Assembly (NCBI GenBank): GCA_950106755.1 | Contig: OX467083.1 | Location: 21,199,029-21,263,028 of the forward strand | Length of the DNA stretch: 64,000 bases | Reading direction: 5' to 3' | DNA from: Climacium dendroides | Lineage: Eukaryota; Streptophyta; Bryopsida; Hypnales; Climaciaceae | In this document: piece by piece, positions 58,564 through 64,000 of the stretch | How positions within the stretch are numbered: the first letter of the stretch is position 1 | Layout: every line of letters starts with the position of its first letter | Translations under genes and position numbers: made by a program | The notes under the pieces: model-generated | Seen by the model: the letters and a program-made list of their open reading frames with translations, nothing else | Told to the model about the DNA's origin: nothing | Database searches by the model: none

Positions 58564-60362
58564 CCTTTGAAGTCCCATTCTCCCCTTGCGGGACAAAATG
58601 GATTTTGGATAGGCTTCGATGGTCTCAATATTTGTTGTAATATTCTGAATTTTTTTGCCAAGGTACAAAAATACATTAGCTTTTTGAAAATATAATTTTC
58701 ATTTCACTTGGAGCCTAGGAGAAAATGTTATGTCACAAAATGACTTTTTTAGTTTGGTGAGAAAAAAAACATTCAAAAAAACTTAAAGTAAATTTTTTTT
58801 TAAATAAATATAAATTATATAGATTATATTTTTATGTACATGGAAATCTTTGATTTATTTCATTTGGATTTTTTATGTGAAAGTTATAAACAATCTTGTT
58901 TTTTGGGCAATCAAAGCATCTTCTTGAAAAAAATAACTTGCAAGATTTACTTTTTACCTCAATTTTTATAATTTTTTAAAAAGAAAGTTTCACAAGATTA
59001 AGATTTTTTCTAGAACAATCTCACTATTGACATTAGTGTATTTCAATTCCATCTTAGAGTTATTAACAATTTAGATTTTCCTTCAATCTTAACTCTAAAG
59101 GACCAAGGCCTTTTTTTCTCTAAAAACACTCAAAATTACCATTTCTATAGCAAAGAGTAAAAAAATTTGAAAATTGTTTGTTTTGCACATCTAAACATAG
59201 GATCTTACACCTAACTATTAAAAAAATGTGTGTAAAAATTTTCAGAAATTTTGACAGCATAGATTGCAAGATATTTGTGTTTAAAGTGAAAAAAAAACAA
59301 GTTTTTCAGTACATTGCAAGACTACATTTTTTGACTTTGAACCTTCTTAACTTAAAATTTTTGCACTACAAAGTTTTGAGGTTTAAATATTTATAGTGGT
59401 GAATTGAGTTGAGAGTCTAAGAAAAAAAATAATTTAAAAATAATTTAATTTTCATTCTTTAAAAAGATATTAAATAGAAGTAGGTATGAAATAAAAGAAA
59501 ATTTTAAATTATTAATATATCTAAATGGAATTAAAATATAATAATTTCAATGTTGAGATTGTTTTAGGAAGAAAACTAAACCACGTGAATTTTTTTTTAA
59601 ATTATAAAAATTGCATTTTGAAATGAATCCTACAAGTTATTTTTTCAAGAAGATGCTCTAATTGCCTGAAAAACAAGATTTTCCATAACTTTCTCATAAC
59701 AAATCCAAATAGAATGAATGAAAGCTTTACATGTAGATAAGAATATAATCTATGATTAAAAAATAAATTAAATTTCGATTTTCAATTTGTTTTTGCTACC
59801 CCCTCTTCCTTGTTTTGGACATAACTTTTGTTTCCGAGTAGCAATTGAGAAAAAAATTATATTCTTGAAGATAGTCAATTTTTCTATCTTCAAAAAAAAA
59901 TTCAAAAAATCATGACAAAAATTAAGCTAGAATGTACCTACCCAAAATTAGTACCCCTTAAAGGACAATGGTCCTTTAGGATTTAAACCTACTTCTATTA
60001 ACAATTTTTTAATGAGTGAAAACTAAAATTCTTTTTTTTTTAAATTTCTAGACCCCCAACTCAATTATTTATCATATAAAATTCAAAATTCAAAATCAAT
60101 AGAGCAAAAATTATAGATTATGAAGGTTCAAAGCCTAAAAAAGTAGTTGAGCAAGGTGCAAAAAAATCCCTTTTCTTCTCTTTAAACACAAATATTTTAC
60201 AATCTACAAGGTCAAAGTTTGTGAATTCTTTTTTACACATTTATATACTAATTTAGTACATGATCCTATGAATAGATATGCATTTAAAAAAACTTGCTCT
60301 TTGCTATAGAAATGGTAGTATTGAGTGGTTTTTGATGGAAAAGAGGCCTTGGACTATAGGAG
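58564..60362 (-). mobile_element. TTAA element of the 0.9-kb family, copy G (interrupted by H)
   Basis: It starts after TTAA at 58560-58563 (CCTTTGAAGTCCCATTCTCC) and ends GGACTATAGGAG before TTAA at 60363-60366. The element is split at 59088 by copy H; its sequence resumes at 59987 with ACCTACTTCTATTAACAATT, which continues the order seen in reverse-oriented copy E. Subtracting H and one TTAA leaves about 905 bases, close to the 912 bases of copy E. Confidence 0.8.
59093..59982 (+). mobile_element. TTAA element of the 0.9-kb family, copy H (nested in G)
   Basis: 890 bases between TTAA at 59089-59092 and TTAA at 59983-59986. The left end CTCTAAAGGACC and right end GGTCCTTTAGGAT are mutated forms of the family terminus. 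Order and orientation are the same as copy E (ATAGATTGCAAGATATTTG, CCATAACTTTCTCATAAC). It lies inside copy G, duplicating the TTAA of its target. Confidence 0.8.
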
Positions 60363-60429
60363 TTAAGCAATTCCACCTATATTTTGGATTAATATAAGGC
60401 AATATAAATTTTGTGTTGTAGAAAGATCA

Positions 60430-60710
60430 AAATCATGGGCATTGAATTTTTTGTGGTAATTTTATGCCTTCAATTGAAATTACTATGAATTTTGGAAGCC
60501 AAAAGTTAGTTTGAATCCATACCCAATTTATAATCTTCTAATTCCAATCATTCAAGAACTACTTTCCAATTCATTACTTTCTTGCTCACTACTTCAAGAC
60601 ATGGATCATGACCTTACTAGCCCCAACCTTGAAAAGGAGTAAAAAACACATTCCAAGCTTTAGTTGGAAATTTTGTTCTAACCTTGAATGGAAATGGTTA
60701 CACCCTACAA
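60430..60710. repeat. Dispersed repeat, second copy
   Basis: Similar to 2745-3060 in the same orientation, sharing GAATTTTGG(A/G)AGCCAAAA, AATTCCAATCATTCAAGAAC and CTCACTACTT. It is non-coding and probably a fragment of a larger element family. Confidence 0.65.
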
Positions 60711-61152
60711 GCTAGGTATGGGTCCCTTAGTTGGAAATGGGTGGTTCTATCACATTATGATGGTAATCTTAGTACAGAACCAAATGGCCAAACCCACTTC
60801 AATTCCCAAATGACAATTGTTTGATGAACAATTTTGAATTGATGGTTTTGAATTTTGACACAAGGCGCATATACTAACCACCTTCACAAGAAGAAAAACA
60901 AAATTGTCTAGATTTTAGGGTGAAAATTTTGTATTGTTCAATAAAAAATTCAAACAATTTAGGAATTTTTGCTAAATTCCTCATTTATTTTTTGAAATTT
61001 GGCATGTATGTAACTAGTATAATATAGTATGCAATTTTCATAAAAAAAAATTATGATTTCAATTAAAAAATCGCATTACAAGATGAGTCAAACTTTGTTG
61101 ACTATATGGGGTAATTTTGGAGGAAAAGAACTTTGAACTTTGAACACCTTAA

Positions 61153-61397
61153 TCCCTAAAGGTCAGGCCATTCCTAGCCTCTTTCAAAATATTGATGTAT
61201 AGCAAAAAAAACTTTTGTTGTACCTTTGTTAAATAGATTGTTAATAAATTTGCTTCATATGAAACCTCATTATAATCAAATTTTCCATCAAAAAATTGAA
61301 AATTTCAGAGAATATACTTGGGATCAAGGGTAAGATGAATCAAGATGATTTGTTGAATTAGTCAATGGCACAACATGTCCATCCTAACCCTTAGGGG
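61153..61397. mobile_element. Decayed TTAA-type MITE with CCCTAAAGG terminus
   Basis: TTAA at 61149-61152 precedes TCCCTAAAGGTCAGGCCAT. The right end ATCCTAACCCTTAGGGG, followed by ATAA, mirrors it with several mismatches. It is about 245 bases long. The body differs from the other TTAA families. Confidence 0.5.
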
Positions 61398-63329
61398 ATA
61401 AACTTGCAAACTAAATAGTCACATATTTCAAATTTTTTTCCACAAATTCAATAGGTTTGACTCATAGATTTTTAAAAACATGAGGATACATGGGCAAATG
61501 CACTAACAATGATAGGAACCAGAGCCTTGCAAAGATTGACATGATAGAGTAGTATGCATCATTGTTTGGTATGCCTTCTAGTGAGATAACATCTCTATAT
61601 CAAAGTTGTACTTCTTTGCAAGCAATAGAATTTTTCTAAATGCTTATTGAATGTATGTTTGCAAAATAAATCAACAAGACATAACTTTAAATACAACTTT
61701 GACCAATTGACTGAACCAACCAAGGTCACTATGGTTTGGAGGGCAAGATGTTACATCCTAATTTATCAACTCTAAATTAAATATCAAATCATGCTATTTC
61801 TAAAAACATAAAATTCATCCAAATCCAAGAGTCTTAACAAAAGTTATGACTAGATGAAATTTAGCCTTTGGAAGACAATTTAAACTTCATCCATCATTTT
61901 CTATTGACTCATAATTTCAATTTGACTTGGGATTTTTTTGACATTTTAGGTTGAAAACTAATACTAAAATACTAAATTTGATTTTCGATGGGCATAATCT
62001 CTTTGAGTTCATCCATTCTTCATTCTAAATGTCATCTTACATTATCTCCTTAGTTCTTAATTGTTTTTCAAAATGAAAATTAGTTCCATACTTCCTTAAT
62101 CTTATTCTATGATTTCCTAAATTTAAAATCCCTCATTGGATGTCTTCAAATAGATATTAGTTGATATTTTCTTTGTTCTATGAATGCTGAATTATTTTTA
62201 ATTAATTATTATTTTTAGATTTTTAATACTTGTTCCTTAAAGATATCGATTTTGCCTATCCAAAATGCTAAATCACTTAAAGATTAAGCTTTCTTAGTGA
62301 AAGTTATACATGGATGAAGTTTGACTATTAATTTGTACTTCAAACTTCATCTACTATTTGTTGTTCATCTACAATTCAAAACTAAATTTAAATTTCACTT
62401 TAAAGGTTTAGATTCCTCCTATTTTTTGTGTTTTTAATCTTGTTCTATTTGGATGAATTGATTAATTTTCAACCAATTTAACCTCTAAACTTCATCTACT
62501 TGTATCTTACTTGTTTTGACTCTATTTCCTAAGTATTTTATGTTTTTAGCAACCTCTAGACCTCTATTATAGATTTTTAAAGCTAAAATTGAAATAAAAT
62601 CTAACCTTAATGGTTTGAATTTAACTTGTATTTCAGCTATTAATTGAGAAAATTAAAGAAAAGATGGAGGATTTACTAACTCACCTTAGAATGAACCACA
62701 TCTACAAGGTGATCAAAGACTCCCTCAAATCCATGTTCATTAATTATTTTACCTCTTTTTGAATTTTGGTCACTACTTAATGTTTTTAAGCTTTTGATAC
62801 AAAGTGTGAATTTGAAATCTAAAACTAAACCCTATCCAATTTTAAGTTTTCTATTCTTTTTTTCTTTTTTTCCCTCTCCTTTCTCTTATAAGACTATTCT
62901 ATTTAATTATTAATATTCTACTAGTTGACTTGGGAATGGAATACTTGTCCCAAACTTCAAGAAAATAAATGTCTAAATGCAATCTTCTTGTTCCCCCATC
63001 CAAGTCGATAATGTTCTTATCTACTTCCCAATGATTCCCTTGAATTTTATCGGATTTCTATCTAATCTACTGCATTATCTATCTAATTCCTATTGCATCT
63101 AAATCATTATATCATTGTATCTATTGCTAAACTCCTTCATTGACAAGTACACAACATCCCACTTCCTTCTTTCTTTAGCTAGTTGAAGTCTTATATTTTG
63201 AACTTCTATCTATTTTAGTTGCAAGCAAACATCTAAGTTTTGCTACTTTACTTGAACCTCTCCTACCTTCTATAATGTTGATAATGCAAGTATAGTTTTT
63301 GTAAATTTTTTATTATACTTTTAATTTTC
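61398..63329. other. AT-rich DNA without a gene
   Basis: No exon-like sequence, terminal repeats or conserved motifs were recognised; only short chance frames occur. Confidence 0.5.
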
Positions 63330-63900
63330 TTCCTCCTTCTCTTCCTCTTCACCACCACTTTTTTTGCCTTCTCTTTTTTGTCATTTGTTTCTTTCTAACT
63401 CTTACTTCTTGCCTCTTGTTGCTTATTCTCTTTTATTTTTTGTTGTCTTTTTAATTGTTGTCTCTTAGTTGTTACTTACTAATTGTTGTGAGTCTCTTAA
63501 TTGTTGCTTCTTTGTTGTTGTGAGTCTTTTAATTGTTGCTTTTTAGTTGTTATGAGTCTCTTAATTGTTGCTTTTTTGTTGTTGTTAATCTCTTAGTTGT
63601 TGCTTCTTAGTTGTTGTTTTTTACTTGTTGTTTTTTAGTTTTTGTTTACTAGTTGTTATTTCTTAGTTGTTTCTTCTTAATTGTTGCCTTTAGTTGCATC
63701 TTAAATTTTTGTCTCATATTGTCTTTTAGGTCTTGCCTTTTATTATTTTTTAATTCTTGCTTTTTTTGTTGCACCTCAAATTCATATTATTCTTGCTTCT
63801 TGTTGCCTCTTGTTGTTTTTTATTGCATCTTAGCTCTTATTTGCTGCTACCTCTTAGCACTTGCTACCTTTTGCTTCCTATTTTTTTCATCTTCATCATT
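63330..63900. repeat. Low-complexity TTGTTG/CTTAGTTGTTG array
   Basis: A T-rich degenerate minisatellite in which CTTAGTTGTTG and CTTAATTGTTGCTT are reiterated many times between about 63460 and 63700, grading into TTCTTGCCT-type repeats. The 91-codon frame within it is a product of the repeat and is not a gene. Confidence 0.8.
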
Positions 63901-64000
63901 ATTCTTTTTTATTTCTTGTAATTTCTAAAGACATAGTTGTTTTGACTTTTTTTGCACCCTCAACTTATACTACATATTTGTGTTGCCATAAACTTTTGAA

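Noticed and set aside
63653..63928. 91-codon hydrophobic frame
   Set aside because: It is translated from a T-rich low-complexity repeat; the Phe/Leu/Ser/Cys composition is an artefact.

Overview
The window is nuclear DNA of a land plant. The evidence is spliceosomal genes with GT-AG introns, moderately GC-rich exons in very AT-rich intergenic DNA, a telo-box leader, a thylakoid-lumen immunophilin and an AMT2-type ammonium transporter. Modest introns (about 0.1-1 kb), low gene density and protein divergence from flowering plants suggest a bryophyte, but this placement is an inference and I am not certain of it. I found no rRNA, tRNA, CRISPR or organellar genes and no intact transposase or reverse transcriptase.

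Layout. 0-9 kb is AT-rich repeat territory: a 0.6 kb foldback, an isolated GC-rich island, several small TTAA-flanked elements and a hairpin-forming tandem array. 9.1-16.2 kb (-) is the AP-4 adaptor epsilon subunit (13 coding exons, 1036 aa as reconstructed). 16.7-20.1 kb is a large diverged inverted repeat that forms the 5' regions of two divergently transcribed genes. 20.3-23.9 kb (+) is Integrator subunit 8 in one exon (1201 aa). 27.5-32.1 kb (+) is an 11-exon gene for an 874-aa protein with a C-terminal RING finger that I could not assign to a family. 33.8-38.4 kb (-) is a Golgi-type O-fucosyltransferase-like gene with tandem arrays at both ends. 40-45.5 kb is repeat DNA. 45.6-49.4 kb (+) is a lumenal FKBP of the FKBP16-3 type. 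50.6-53.9 kb (-) is an AMT2/MEP-type ammonium transporter (490 aa). 55.6-64 kb is AT-rich repeat DNA.

The genes are unrelated housekeeping functions (post-Golgi trafficking, RNA polymerase II transcription control, ubiquitylation, protein glycosylation, thylakoid lumen, nitrogen uptake) and do not form a pathway or cluster. Exon junctions were worked out by hand from splice consensus, reading phase and remembered similarity to plant homologues.

The most unusual signal is a set of non-autonomous elements whose ends read TTAA-CCC...GGG-TTAA. That is the target site and terminus pattern of the piggyBac superfamily, which to my knowledge is not normally reported from land plants. One approximately 0.9 kb copy is inserted inside another at a TTAA site, and the interrupted copy, once the insert is subtracted, matches the length of an intact copy elsewhere. 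This is internal evidence for mobility and for the TTAA target duplication.
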